Origin: Pomphorhynchus laevis | Taxonomy: Eukaryota; Acanthocephala; Palaeacanthocephala; Echinorhynchida; Pomphorhynchidae | Direction of reading: 5' to 3' | Assembly (NCBI GenBank): GCA_012934845.2 | Contig: WNNJ02003049.1 | Coordinates: 62,001-126,000 of the forward strand | DNA: 64,000 nt | In this document: piece after piece, positions 45,336 to 56,081 of the stretch | Position numbering within the stretch: position 1 is the first letter of the stretch | How the letters are laid out: each line of letters opens with the position of its first letter | The notes under the pieces: model-generated | The model's database searches: none | What the model was told of the DNA's origin: nothing | The model's input: only the letters and a program-made list of their open reading frames with translations | Translations under genes and position numbers: made by a program

Positions 45336-47285
45336 AATACAGTTCCAGATAAATACAGTTCAAGATAAATCCAGTTCAAGATAAATCCAGTTCCAGATCA
45401 ATCCAGTTCCAGATCAATCCAGTTCCAGATCAATCCAGTTCCAGATAAATCCAGTTCCAGATAAATCCAGTTCCAGATAAATCCAGTTCCAGATAAATCC
45501 AGTTCCAGATAAATCCAGTTCCAGATAAATCCAGTTCCAGATAAATCCAGTTCCAGATAAATCCAGTTCCAGATAAATCCAGTTCCAGATAAATCCAGTT
45601 CCAGATCAATCCAGTTCCAGATCAATCCAGTTCCAGATCAATCCAGTTCCAGATCAATCCAGTTCCAGATCAATCCAGTTCCAGATCAATCCAGTTCCAG
45701 ATCAATCCAGTTCCAGATCAATCCAGTTCCAGATCAATCCAGTTCCAGATCAATCCAGTTCCAGATCAATCCAGTTCCAGATCAATCCAGTTCCAGATCA
45801 ATCCAGTTCCAGATCAATCCAGTTCCAGATCAATCCAGTTCCAGATCAATCCAGTTCCAGATCAATCCAGTTCCAGATCAATCCAGTTCCAGATCAATCC
45901 AGTTCCAGATCAATCCAGTTCCAGATCAATCCAGTTCCAGATCAATCCAGTTCCAGATCAATCCAGTTCCAGATCAATCCAGTTCCAGATCAATCAAGTT
46001 CCAGATCAATCCAGTTCCAGATCAATCCAGTTCCAGATCAATCCAGTTCCAGATCAATCCAGTTCCAGATCAATCCAGTTCCAGATCAATCCAGTTCCAG
46101 ATCAATCCAGTTCCAGATCAATCCAGTTCCAGATCAATCCAGTTCCAGATCAATCCAGTTCCAGATCAATCCAGTTCCAGATCAATCCAGTTCCAGATCA
46201 ATCCAGTTCCAGATCAATCCAGTTCCAGATCAATCCAGTTCCAGATCAATCCAGTTCCAGATCAATCCAGTTCCAGATCAATCCAGTTCCAGATCAATCC
46301 AGTTCCAGATCAATCCAGTTCCAGATCAATCCAGTTCCAGATCAATCCAGTTCCAGATCAATCCAGTTCCAAATCAATCCAGTTCCAGATCAATCCAGTT
46401 TCAGATCAATCCAGTTCCAGATCAATCCAGTTCCAGATCAATCCAGTTCCAGATCAATCCAGTTCCAGATCAATCCAGTTCCAGATCAATCCAGTTCCAG
46501 ATCAATCCAGATCAATCCAGTTCCAGATCAATCCAGTTCCAGATCAATCCAGTTCCAAATCAATCCAGTTCCAGATCAATCCAGTTCCAGATCAATCCAG
46601 TTCCAGATCAATCCAGTTCAAGATCAATCTCGTTCCAGATCAATCAAGTTCCAGATCAATCAAGTTCCAGATCAATCAAGTTCCAGATCAATCAAGTTCC
46701 AGATCAATCAAGTTCCAGATCAATCCAGTTCCAGATCAATCCAGTTCCAGATCAATCCAGTTCAAGATCAATCCAGTTCAAGATCAATCCAGTTCAAGAT
46801 CAATCCAGTTCAAGATCAATCCAGTTCAAGATCAATCCAGTTCAAGATCAATCCAGTTCCAGATCAATCCAGTTCCAGATCAATCCAGTTCCAGATCAAT
46901 CCAGTTCCAGATCAATCCAGTTCCAGATCAATCCAGTTCCAGATCAATCCAGTTCCAGATCAATCCAGTTCCAGATCAATCCAGTTCCAGATCAATCCAG
47001 TTCCAGATCAATCCAGTTCCAGATCAATCCAGTTCCAGATCAATCCAGTTCCAGATCAATCCAGTTCCAGATCAATCCAGTTCCAGATCAATCCAGTTCC
47101 AGATCAATCCAGTTCCAGATCAATCCAGTTCCAGATCAATCCAGTTCCAGATCAATCCAGTTCCAGATCAATCCAGTTCCAGATCAATCAAGTTCCAGAT
47201 CAATCAAGTCAGTTCCAGATCAATCCAGTTCAAGATCAATCCAGTTCTAGATCAATCTAGTTCTAGACAAATCCAGTTCCAGATC
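45336..47285. repeat. 16-bp minisatellite, about 120 copies
   Basis: Head-to-tail copies of CCAGTTCCAGATCAAT over about 1.95 kb. Variants are clustered: GATAAAT units at about 45440-45600, CAAGTTCC units near 46640-46710, and CCAGTTCAAG units near 46745-46850. This points to local amplification of variant units. One truncated unit lies at about 46510. The reverse-strand ORF with a 16-residue period is a by-product: 16 bp read in three frames in turn gives that cycle. Confidence 0.97.
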
Positions 47286-47289
47286 AAAT

Positions 47290-48850
47290 CACAAAATTTA
47301 AGTTTTAACACACAAGGACGTCGATGGGAGGACGTAAGAAGATATATACGACCGACACCAACTGTGCTCAACTACATGTACAGTGCTCGACACAGGACTG
47401 CAGCGTCTGGACTACAATCGCATGCGAGAGCAGTAAGTCTAAAGAAGACTTCCTATGCGGCTTTTGTGCCAACAAACTCATACGCGACCTCTCCCATAAG
47501 AACATATCAACCTCCAACGTGCCACTCAAACCACTCCAGTCTTTCTGATATCCTTTGTCAACCTACTGATCATGTCATAACACGCACTTCTAATCCCATG
47601 TCTTCAATGGATGGATTTTTTAATGTCAACTCAAAGGATTGGCCAACCAGTACATCTATATCGAAAAATGTGATTGAACCTGTATTGGCGCCTTTAATAC
47701 AAAACAGCCAGTCTCGTGATTTGTCTGCAGAATTGGATGCGCCTACTTGTGTCTGCGTGGATACAGTTGTACCTAGGCTCTCCCGTTGTCGTAATGAATG
47801 TGATAATGTTGATGAATGTCACTCTCAAACAATTGAAAACGACAAGACGCGATCTTTATTGCTGGATATTAAATCTCAATGCGTTTCTTTAAGCAACCAA
47901 ACTCCAACTAACGAAAAGAATCAATGCAAAATTTCAAAACGTTGCATCAAACTAGACACATCTCAATTATAATAGTCTTAGATCTGGCCCTTCCTATAAC
48001 GTGTTATTCAGTGGTATTCCTAAATCAAATGCTGAAAATTCTTAGGCCGGTGTGAATGATGACGGTAAAGCTGTTCATATCGTACTTCCTTCTTCCTATT
48101 CCCCCACCCATCTAAATACATATCATACTTCTTTCTTAGCTTCACGTACTTCTCACTCTACCTACCCCGTATCACTTCTCAAACATTTACATCCGTCCGT
48201 CAAAATCATATCCAGTAACATATCCGATCAACCGACTCAACACTACACCTCTGTCACACATGCTCCAACTTATCTTCAATCTCCATCGAGCACGCTTGTC
48301 ATTCCCACTTCTATCTGCTCTTCTGCCTCTACTCCTACCAGCTCTGTTCGTCTTCTATTTGTCTTCTATTTCTCAGACATTTAACCTCAATGTTTTAACA
48401 ATATGCTGATGACATTCTCATACATGATGCCTCACGACATCATGACTGCGTCATCATTGATCCAACTCAAAGCCATGGTCAACACTTGGATAAAACACGC
48501 TGATCAAGGCAACATTGGAAGTTCTTATCCTTGGTTTAATTGTAATTGGTATGTTTGTTTCATGTGATGTAATGTACGATGAGCGGGCAAAACGCCATTC
48601 TCGGTCAAAGCCCAGTATATAATAATATATGCTCGTGCACATGCTTTCGAATTCATGATCTGAGTGTTTCTGCTTCCAACTGCCTTGCCTCAATTTTCAA
48701 TCATCTTTCTTCCCTTCGTCTTACTCTGAATCCTAATAAATCAAAAATAACACCTCATCCGTTTACACCTTCTCGACACATGATTTACATTTTTGCTTTG
48801 TTGTGGTGATGTAAGCGTGCGCTGGCACGCATTTGCCACGTTAAAAATAA
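47290..48850 (+). mobile_element. LINE B copy 3, internally deleted
   Basis: ORF1 starts at ATG 47324 (MGGRKKIYTTDTN, VQCSTQDCSVWTTIAC, EDFLCGFCANKLI). This is a zinc-binding start shared with LINE C at 60717. After a frame change ORF1 continues to about 48390. It then jumps to RT remnants (QYADDILI near 48400, then RIHDLSVSASNCLASIF near 48650) and to the 3' end with the GCGTGC-GCTG-GCACGC hairpin (about 48817-48832) and a TTAAAAATAAAT tail. Endonuclease and most of the RT are deleted, and about 180 bp at 48440-48620 is foreign to the family. Non-autonomous and broken. Confidence 0.8.
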
Positions 48851-49170
48851 ATCTATTTTTTTCCTTTTCTTGATAATTCTCGTCCTGGTTACTTTTTTTG
48901 CGTTCCTGTAATTCCCTTCTTTTACATGTCCCAAACTACTCTATCTCTTTTGGCTTCCGCTCCTTCCTTGTGACTGCTCCTCTCTCGTGGAATCATCTGC
49001 CCATTTATATACGCTAATCAACCTCAATACCGTGATTCAAACGCCAAATCCGATCTCATTTAAACAATTTAAAAAATTTATCTATATGGCGTTTGATGTG
49101 TTTTTTTGTTAGTGGACTTATAATCGTGCAGTTGGCTCGCATTTGCCACTTTAAATAAATCATTATTTAT
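48851..49170 (+). mobile_element. LINE D 3' fragment
   Basis: Reads PVIPFFYMSQTTLSLLASAPSL, then LLLSRGIICPF, matching the C-terminus of LINE D at 61029-60847, followed by a decayed form of the 3' hairpin (TCGTGC..GGCTCGCA) and a TTTGCCACTTTAAATAAAT tail. It directly follows LINE B copy 3 in the same orientation. Confidence 0.75.
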
Positions 49171-49289
49171 ACCTTGCCCAGTTTAAACTATTCATATTTA
49201 TCGCAGTCTTTACAAAGGATGAATTAATGTTGATGGATTTGATTTTTCAAAAAGTATCAAATTTAGGGATTCTTTTATTGTATTATTAT

Positions 49290-49500
49290 TAACACAGGTC
49301 AAAACAGCCATAAGGCTGTTTTGACCGCTCACATAAAAAACAAATAAATACAAGAAAAAAAATCAAAAAAATCGTTCAGCATATATATCAGAACCATGGG
49401 TACTGCAGCAACCACCACTCGTTCTCATTTCGAATCCAGTTCTTTATATTGGATTTAAATTCATTGATTAGTTCTTTATATTGGATTTAAATTCATTGAT
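49290..49500 (-). mobile_element. LINE E 3' fragment
   Basis: Nearly the same as 62395-62580: a terminal AAT repeat, the hairpin AAAACAGCC-TTA-TGGCTGTTTT, then the ORF2 C-terminus (NIKNWIRNENE-like). Only the last about 200 bp remain. Confidence 0.75.
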
Positions 49501-49920
49501 TTAAATTAATTGTACAAAACAATATCATGAAATGTTGAAATTTGGTTTTCATTTACGTATTTTTAAAAACGATTATTCCATATATCATTGATATATGGAT
49601 TCCGAATATACTTATGTTTTTTAAAAGACCAAAAATATGAACTTTATTAGTTCTGGTCTTATATAAAGCCTTTCTAACCACCCACTCTAGGAATTGGTTT
49701 TCTTTTAAATTAAGAAAGTAGCAGCAGCTACCTTCCGAGTGACAGAGGTCTTTGAAGACCATAAAGCAACATTGGGTTGTAATCAAATTTTTTGAAAAAA
49801 CTGATGTTTTTAAAGTATTGTTTGGAAGCCTGCTCACGATTACGTCCAAAAAAGGTTAAAAAATTATTTTGCTCCAGTTTCATTTTCAATTGTATGTCTC
49901 TATCAAAACTATTAAAAAAA
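49501..49920 (-). other. Unassigned ORFs beside the DNA transposon
   Basis: The reverse strand has ORFs of 98 and 75 codons (49849-49553, 49955-49728), one with FNSFDRDIQLKMKLEQNNFLT. Part overlaps the transposon end. I recognise no family; it could be a remnant of an unknown element. Confidence 0.25.
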
Positions 49921-50784
49921 GGCAACATTTCCGAAAGGCGGACACCACTAGGCAAGAAAAAAATATAGAAAACGAAAGACCTTTATTAGACATTTAAAAA
50001 ACATCTTTCATTTTTTTTGCAGCATAGGGTAGGTAAAGTTTAAAATTAAAATTAAATTTTTTTCAAAAAAAATAAAATTTGAATATTTTTCAAGTGTTCG
50101 GATTAGTTAAAAATTATCACACAATGATAGCACATTATGTATCTACACCACATATAAGTTTTAGCTCGATACGACGTATATTACGCTTCAGAGAAAATGT
50201 TCAATTTTTTGAACTTAAAAATATTTTTTTTTAAAAATCGATATGATAACCCATACATTTTTTCATCTCACAACATCGACCATCTATCATTTAACATTTA
50301 CACAAAAACTTATGAATTGATTTATTCAGTATGTTGAAAAAATTTAAATTTTAATTTTTTAAATTAAAACAAAAATAATTAAAATTTCACCATTGCCCTT
50401 GTTAGTAGTTTGTTTACTGCAATATTATTATAATACGATTACAAATCATATATCCACATTATTTTCAAGTTTGAGATTGATTTAACATGTATTACGTTGT
50501 AAAACAAAATTATTTTTTTGAACTACAAAATACTTTTTGAAGGAACAAAGTGCTTTCTTCAAAGCACTTTGTTATTGTGTGATAATTTTTAACTAATCCG
50601 AACACTTACTTGAAAAATATTCAAATTTTAATTTTTTTGAAAAAAATTTAATTTTAATTTTAAACTTTACCTACACTATGCTGCAAAAAAAAATGAAAAA
50701 TGTTTTTTAAATGTCTGATAAAGGTCTTTAGTTTTTTATAATTTTTTTCTTGCCTAGTTGTGTCCGCCTTTCGGAAATGTCGCC
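49921..50784. mobile_element. Non-autonomous DNA transposon with long terminal inverted repeats
   Basis: The left end 49921-50125 and right end 50574-50784 are inverted copies of about 205-211 bp, starting GGCAACATTTCCGAAAGGCG. The 450-bp centre is AT-rich and non-coding, apart from a 13-bp-stem hairpin (AACAAAGTGCTTT-CTTC) at 50544-50573. No transposase is present. A partial copy with the left end lies at 63042-63366. No clear target duplication is visible, and the superfamily is unknown. Confidence 0.85.
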
Positions 50785-51245
50785 CAAACAAGAATGTCCA
50801 TGTAAACAGCGGCATGGTCTAAAATAAATAATGCAGGACAAAACATGATTAGACACATGCATAATCTTCCAAATCAAACGCACATATCGAATAAGCTTCT
50901 ACTAATCTTCAAAGATTACATATTCAGAATCTCTAATCGGGTATTGTAAGAAAATGAACGCATTGACCTAACAAGCATCGTTGCTTGACGTAAAACGCAC
51001 TCTAATTTATTGATTACCGATTCGTTCGTGGATTTACACACGAGGATTCATATATTAAATGACTGAGCACGTACACGTTGATAAATGGTTTGAGCATTTG
51101 TGAATCAAAGGAGTGAACTGTCCTCGATAGAAGACCCACAATGCGTTTGCCTTAAAGCAGGCATACTCAGTATGATGTTTTTGCAAAGGATATTTCTTTT
51201 CACTTACAAGCAAGCCCAACGAACACACAAGCTTAAACACATAAT
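50785..51245 (-). mobile_element. LINE I-like fragment
   Basis: Reads LGLLVSEKKYPLQKHHTEYA, then FKANALWVFYRGQF, then NKLECVLRQATMLVRSMRSF, then RLEILN. This matches the LINE I C-terminal region (LGVIVSEDMKTRV, CRRMLGILRR, ERILRQATHLVSSVRN). It is cut by the transposon end at 50784 and by LINE A copy 2 near 51245. Confidence 0.65.
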
Positions 51246-51286
51246 TATTCGATTACAACGAGCGAAGCGAGTTGACACAACAATCG

Positions 51287-52783
51287 ATGGCAAGAACAAA
51301 GAAGACAGAAACGAAAAAATGCTTAGCAAGTCAGCAGATTAACGGTACTCGCAATCAGACTGTACCAAAATTAGCAAGCCCCTCCTCTGGGTATCAGCAA
51401 CACGAGGTCTCTTGCAGCAGATCTGGATGCGACATATGGACAGCTGTCAACGTTCCATCCTGTCTGACGAAATCGCTACTCTCTAGGGATTTTGTTTGTG
51501 GGTTCTGTGCCTCCGAATTGCTCTCCTTGTTGTTCAAGGGCCATTGTGACGAGCAAGTATCAATAAATGCTTTAAAGAGGAACGCAGATTCAAACAGTCA
51601 CAACGATGGGGAAGATCTTAGTATTAACGAACCAGAACGGAGTTCAGAAGCGTTCAGAAAGTCAAGCAGCTTGTCGTCAGGGATTGATGATGTTTCGGCC
51701 ACTCCAAAATTATCTGAGATAGGAACCAATAATGCTATTCATGTACTCAATCATTCTCTCACGCAGCAGTCGAAGTTAGAACTGAGCGATCGATCAATCA
51801 TACCCTTCAATAACAATTCAACTCAATGCTTCGTTAGGGATGCATTGCATGAGACTAATGTGATGGATTACTCCTTCAAACAACTTCCTGTTTTGGATTC
51901 TATTGTTCATCCCCATATATTGGACTCGAGCAGCGTCGGTCTTGATGTAGATAACAAATGTTCCGCTCTCAAGCATGCAAATGTTGATTTGTCAACTCCT
52001 GTTAACACTTCCTCGGGCAGTGATTGTTCTCAAAACTGTCCTCTAGGTAGCGATTGTACTGAGCGTCCTTGTGCTTACCCGCAGCAACTGCATCACCGCT
52101 GCAGTTTATGTGTTGCTCCTCTAGTAGCCCCGTTTATTGAGAGCGTTAAGGATCTTGCAAAGGCTAGTCAGATTATAGTTAGGCCTATAGATAATCTACG
52201 ACAAATAGTTAGCCTTCCAAATAATAAACAACATGCAGTGATTCCTCCAAATCATCGTCGGCCATCGATTACCAGTGAGACTAATTCTTCATTAGTTCTG
52301 TCTGCTAGCCCTAAACAATTTAGCTCTAGACAATTTAACTCCAGAAGAGAGTTAAACGTTATCGTGAGCGGTGTTGAAGAATCTCTCAGTAACAATCCCC
52401 AAAGTAGACTGGATGACGATATTATGCATCTTCGCGCAGTGTTTTCTAAGATTTTTCTCCAGTGCGATGTGGATGTTGCGAAGTGTCTTAAAGTTCGAAG
52501 AGTTTTTCGTCTAGGCAAGAAACTTTCAGATAGACCTAGACTTCTAAAAGTTGTTCTAGACTCAAAAGATCATGTTGACTTCCTACTCAAGCATGCATTT
52601 AGATTATCGCGCTCTGATTTTCATATACTCCGTGATTTATCTCCTGCAGATCGTTTGAGAAGACACGAGGCTTTCAACGAGCTGCATCGACGGCTGGAAA
52701 GTGGTGAGGGTAACTTATGTGTACGGAATTTTCGGGTAGTCAAGTGGCGTCCGACTGTCCGGTGGCATCCCTTACTCCTGTAG
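51287..52783 (+). CDS. LINE A copy 2, ORF1 protein
   Basis: 498 residues from ATG 51287 (MARTKKTETKK); an in-frame non-ATG codon lies 15 nt upstream. The N-terminus has a zinc-binding-type pattern: HEVSCSRSGCDIW, then FVCGFCASELL. The middle is low-complexity with a Cys-rich patch near residues 250-290. The C-terminal third (RRELNVIVSGVEES, RVFRLGKK, RPRLLKVVLDSKDHVDFLL, LSPADRLRR) resembles the RRM-like nucleic-acid-binding part of CR1/Jockey ORF1 proteins. It probably packages LINE RNA. The frame is fully open and overlaps ORF2 by 67 nt. The same N-terminal pattern occurs at 790, 45120, 47380 and 60700. Confidence 0.85.
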   Translation: MARTKKTETKKCLASQQINGTRNQTVPKLASPSSGYQQHEVSCSRSGCDIWTAVNVPSCLTKSLLSRDFVCGFCASELLSLLFKGHCDEQVSINALKRNADSNSHNDGEDLSINEPERSSEAFRKSSSLSSGIDDVSATPKLSEIGTNNAIHVLNHSLTQQSKLELSDRSIIPFNNNSTQCFVRDALHETNVMDYSFKQLPVLDSIVHPHILDSSSVGLDVDNKCSALKHANVDLSTPVNTSSGSDCSQNCPLGSDCTERPCAYPQQLHHRCSLCVAPLVAPFIESVKDLAKASQIIVRPIDNLRQIVSLPNNKQHAVIPPNHRRPSITSETNSSLVLSASPKQFSSRQFNSRRELNVIVSGVEESLSNNPQSRLDDDIMHLRAVFSKIFLQCDVDVAKCLKVRRVFRLGKKLSDRPRLLKVVLDSKDHVDFLLKHAFRLSRSDFHILRDLSPADRLRRHEAFNELHRRLESGEGNLCVRNFRVVKWRPTVRWHPLLL

Positions 52784-55692
52784 AGTCAGACCTCTTTAGT
52801 AGTGATGGTTCGTGTGTAGGAAAACTAGTAGACTTCGATAGTGTCACCGAGCGTGTCAAATTTTCCCATTATACGAACATTTTTGTCGGTTATTCAAATG
52901 TTCGTAGTCTCCTGGCTCAGTTCTCGGAAATTAAATTCATAGTTGCTTCGAAACGTTTTGATGTATTTTGTATAACCGAAACATGGCTACATTCTGACAT
53001 TTCGGATGACTGTGTTGCCATCCCTAACTATTTTGTAATACGTTCGGTTCGCTCATGTGGTAAACGTGGAGGTGGGGTAGCCGCCTATGTGCGAAATAGT
53101 CTCCTGGTATCGAATATCTCGGCTTTTCGCGACGATATTGGTTATTCCTTTGAAGGTCTTGATTTTACACTGGGAAATGGTCAACGATCCCGATTCTGCG
53201 TCCTTTACCGTTCTCCGTCCTATGAATTAAGATTTGACTCTCTTAAATCACATTTGCTGAGTTTATCTTCGTATCCTCTGATTTTGCTCCTGGGAGACTT
53301 CAATATCCCCCAAATAGACTGGAAAAATAGTCATTCACGACCAATTCACGGAATTGGGAAAGTACTGAGTGACTTTCTGTTACTCGAGATGCTACTAGTT
53401 CAACATATTAAAGAACCTACTTGTGTGACAGGGACGCCTTCTATACTCGATTTGGTCTTTACTAAGTGTTTGGGTGACGTTTCAGGTGTTCGTTATGACG
53501 CACCAATTGGCAATAGCGATCACTGTGTACTCTCTATGCGGCTGTCGCTGTTCAACAGAGCCTCACAAAACTCTAATTTTAAAAAACGTTGTTGGGTAGG
53601 TGTTGATGCTAATCAACTAGCTGCAAGCTTCCCAAAAAATATCTGTGATAGTCTTCGTATCCACTTCGGTTTGGAGGTTCCTGTAGTCTTTGATCTGCTC
53701 CATGATGAATTGATGCGAATTTCTGATATCTTTGCTCCGCTACGTGCCTGCAAGTTCAAGCATGGACATCCTCCTTGGTTCGACAGAGAGCTTCTTGATG
53801 CTATAAGATCCCGCAACAAATTGTGGCGCGAATTTAGGCGTTCTTCTGCTTCAAAACGTGCCTACATCGACTCTCGGAACTTATGCAATCGGCTAAAATT
53901 TCAGAAACGCTATTCGTACGAAGATAGTATCGCCAGGGATGCATCTTTGAATCCTAGGAGGTTTTGGTCTTATGTAAGAAACAACAGAACACTTGTCGCC
54001 ACAATTAGCTCAATCCAAACGCCAACTGAAACTTTGACCGATCCGTCTCTAATCGCCCAACATTTAGCTGATGGCTTCTTGGTACAGGCTTTGACCTCTA
54101 ACAAACTGCATGACTTTAGTTGGAAGTATGTTCCGGTTGCTCATCGGTGTTGTGTTCGTCCACTCAGAGTGGATGAGGTGTTGAACGAGGTTATGAAGCT
54201 CGATTCGTTTACATCTCCGGGACCAGACAATATCGCCCCCTTCCTCGTCAAATCCCTAGCGAACGAACTGAGCAATGATTTAACTATGTTTTTCAGATAC
54301 AGCTTAGACACATCTTGGATTCCTGACAGTTGGAAGTGTGCAATTGTGGTGCCTATTCCCAAAAAGCATCCTGCTAGCTTTTGCGCGGACTTTCGGCCCA
54401 TTAGCTTAACTAGCGTATTCTGCAAACTTTTAGAAAGAATCATTGCTAGTAGAATCAGGGATCATTTGGATCGTAATCACATATTGGTTGAATCTCAACA
54501 TGGTTTCAGGATCGGACGTTCATGCCTTACTAACCTACTAACTGCGCGTGAAAAATGGGCTGATGCTCTGGGGACTGGGTTTCAGGTTCATACAGTATTC
54601 CTTGATTTTTCGAAAGCTTTTGATAGGGTACCACACGACGGCATAGTGTCTTTACTGTATCACTATGGACTTCATTCATATATTTGTGAGTGGGTCAGGG
54701 AATTTCTATCGAATAGGTCTTTCCGAGTTTGTGTGGGGGGCGTGTTTTCTTATTCGGTAAATATTAATTCTGGCGTACCGCAGGGATCAGTCCTTGGCCC
54801 ACTGCTCTTTATAATCTTCATTAATGATCTGCTACTCCGCTTATCATGCTCTCATCTAGCGTTTGCAGACGATCTAAAGATTTGGTCGATCATTAGAAGT
54901 CCTGCTGATCGAGTATCGTTACAAAATGATCTAAACTCACTGATCAAGTGGTGCGATTCTACCGGACTACGGTTGAATGTTGATAAATGTGTCCTCATGC
55001 AACTAGGTCGCCCTATTGAAACTCTAAGGTACTTTATTGGAGATATGGTCTTAAAGGAAGTGTCTCATCATAAGGATTTAGGGATTATTGTTCATAGATC
55101 CTTGAAAACAAAGTTGAACACCGACTTCTTTCTAGGTAAAGCTACTAGGGCGTTATATTGTATTAAAAATGCATTCCTCAGGTTAAGCTGTCACATGTTC
55201 AAGAGGTTATTCATCTCCATCGTCAGGCCACACTTGGAGTACTGCATTCAGGCTTGTTTCCCTGTCACTAAGCAAGAACTATTAGACCTGGAGTCTATTC
55301 TTAGGCGCGGATCGAGGCTCTGTATTGGCTTAAGTGATATTGACTATTATGTACGTCTAAGTCGTATTGGGATGTTGTCGGTACGTGAGAGGTTCATATC
55401 CTTGGAAATGCTATGTATATGGCATATGTCGAATGATGTGGTAGGTTATCCCACCGATGTAATCACTAGGCGGGTAGATCAGTTGCGGGGACATAGCAGA
55501 GTCTTGTATAAATTTAGATTTGGCAGATTACCAAAAGTGTATAGACTCTCAAGAAGAGGAATTAACATGTGGAATTCGTTGCCTGAGGAAGTCGTTGCAG
55601 CCCCCAGTTTGAGAACGTTTAAATCACGATGCTACAAATGGATACATGAACAATGCCGCCATTCAACACTACCACTGGAATACCCTAATTAG
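52717..55692 (+). CDS. LINE A copy 2, ORF2 endonuclease/reverse transcriptase (CR1 clade)
   Basis: 991 residues from ATG 52717, in the -1 frame relative to ORF1. The apurinic-type endonuclease spans about residues 55-280: SNVRSL (N61), ITETW (E88), LLGDFN (193-196), ILDLVFT and NSDH (266-269) are all present. The linker holds HPPWFDRELL. The RT spans about 510-800 with RPISLTSVFCKLLERI, QHGFRIGRSCLTNLL, FLDFSKAFDRVPH, SGVPQGSVLGPLLF and FADD (716-719). The CR1-style C-terminus has HLEYCIQACFPV, LRRGSRLC and MWNSLPEEVV. All catalytic positions are intact and there is no stop. This is the only complete LINE in the window and may be competent. Translation of ORF2 probably needs reinitiation or a frameshift at the overlap. 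Confidence 0.95.
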   Translation: MCTEFSGSQVASDCPVASLTPVESDLFSSDGSCVGKLVDFDSVTERVKFSHYTNIFVGYSNVRSLLAQFSEIKFIVASKRFDVFCITETWLHSDISDDCVAIPNYFVIRSVRSCGKRGGGVAAYVRNSLLVSNISAFRDDIGYSFEGLDFTLGNGQRSRFCVLYRSPSYELRFDSLKSHLLSLSSYPLILLLGDFNIPQIDWKNSHSRPIHGIGKVLSDFLLLEMLLVQHIKEPTCVTGTPSILDLVFTKCLGDVSGVRYDAPIGNSDHCVLSMRLSLFNRASQNSNFKKRCWVGVDANQLAASFPKNICDSLRIHFGLEVPVVFDLLHDELMRISDIFAPLRACKFKHGHPPWFDRELLDAIRSRNKLWREFRRSSASKRAYIDSRNLCNRLKFQKRYSYEDSIARDASLNPRRFWSYVRNNRTLVATISSIQTPTETLTDPSLIAQHLADGFLVQALTSNKLHDFSWKYVPVAHRCCVRPLRVDEVLNEVMKLDSFTSPGPDNIAPFLVKSLANELSNDLTMFFRYSLDTSWIPDSWKCAIVVPIPKKHPASFCADFRPISLTSVFCKLLERIIASRIRDHLDRNHILVESQHGFRIGRSCLTNLLTAREKWADALGTGFQVHTVFLDFSKAFDRVPHDGIVSLLYHYGLHSYICEWVREFLSNRSFRVCVGGVFSYSVNINSGVPQGSVLGPLLFIIFINDLLLRLSCSHLAFADDLKIWSIIRSPADRVSLQNDLNSLIKWCDSTGLRLNVDKCVLMQLGRPIETLRYFIGDMVLKEVSHHKDLGIIVHRSLKTKLNTDFFLGKATRALYCIKNAFLRLSCHMFKRLFISIVRPHLEYCIQACFPVTKQELLDLESILRRGSRLCIGLSDIDYYVRLSRIGMLSVRERFISLEMLCIWHMSNDVVGYPTDVITRRVDQLRGHSRVLYKFRFGRLPKVYRLSRRGINMWNSLPEEVVAAPSLRTFKSRCYKWIHEQCRHSTLPLEYPN

Positions 55693-55790
55693 CTACGTTG
55701 ACTGACCATTTGCTTTTGTTTTATTTTTTTTGGACTCTGCCTGAATAGCCTTTTGGCTTTGGTATGTATTGGAATAATAATAATATATTT
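55693..55790 (+). mobile_element. LINE A copy 2, 3' UTR
   Basis: Short 3' UTR with the hairpin AGCC-TTTT-GGCT at 55749-55760 and a terminal AATAATAATAATA. The tail is a microsatellite, not poly(A), as in CR1 elements. No target duplication was found. Confidence 0.8.
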
Positions 55791-56081
55791 AATAATATTA
55801 AAGCCACGTAAAATAAATATGTTTTAAAAGAAAAATGAACTTATAAATACAAAAATATTAAAAAGAAGAAAATACGAAGAAAAGAAAAAACAAAATAGAA
55901 TTATCGCAAAGGATTCGCAATATTGATGTGGCAGATAAAAATGCCTTTGTTTTGATGTAATATTAATGTTTACTGATATAACTACATTGAAGGGCATAGG
56001 GATAGCATGTAATTTACTATCTGAAGGGAATCTTGACGATGACACAAACTTAGCATACCATCAAGGTTTGCTATATTAAAA
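55791..56081. other. AT-rich spacer
   Basis: Adenine-rich plus strand; no feature seen except weak continuation of the Penelope-like piece from about 56000. Confidence 0.4.

Noticed and set aside
45398-45625. Reverse-strand ORF with a regular LDLSGTGFIWNWI-type repeat, as a repeat protein
   Set aside because: It is the 16-bp minisatellite read through three frames in turn; it has no start context or flanking coding signal.
45336-47285. CRISPR-like array
   Set aside because: Units are contiguous 16-mers with no spacers, in a eukaryotic genome.
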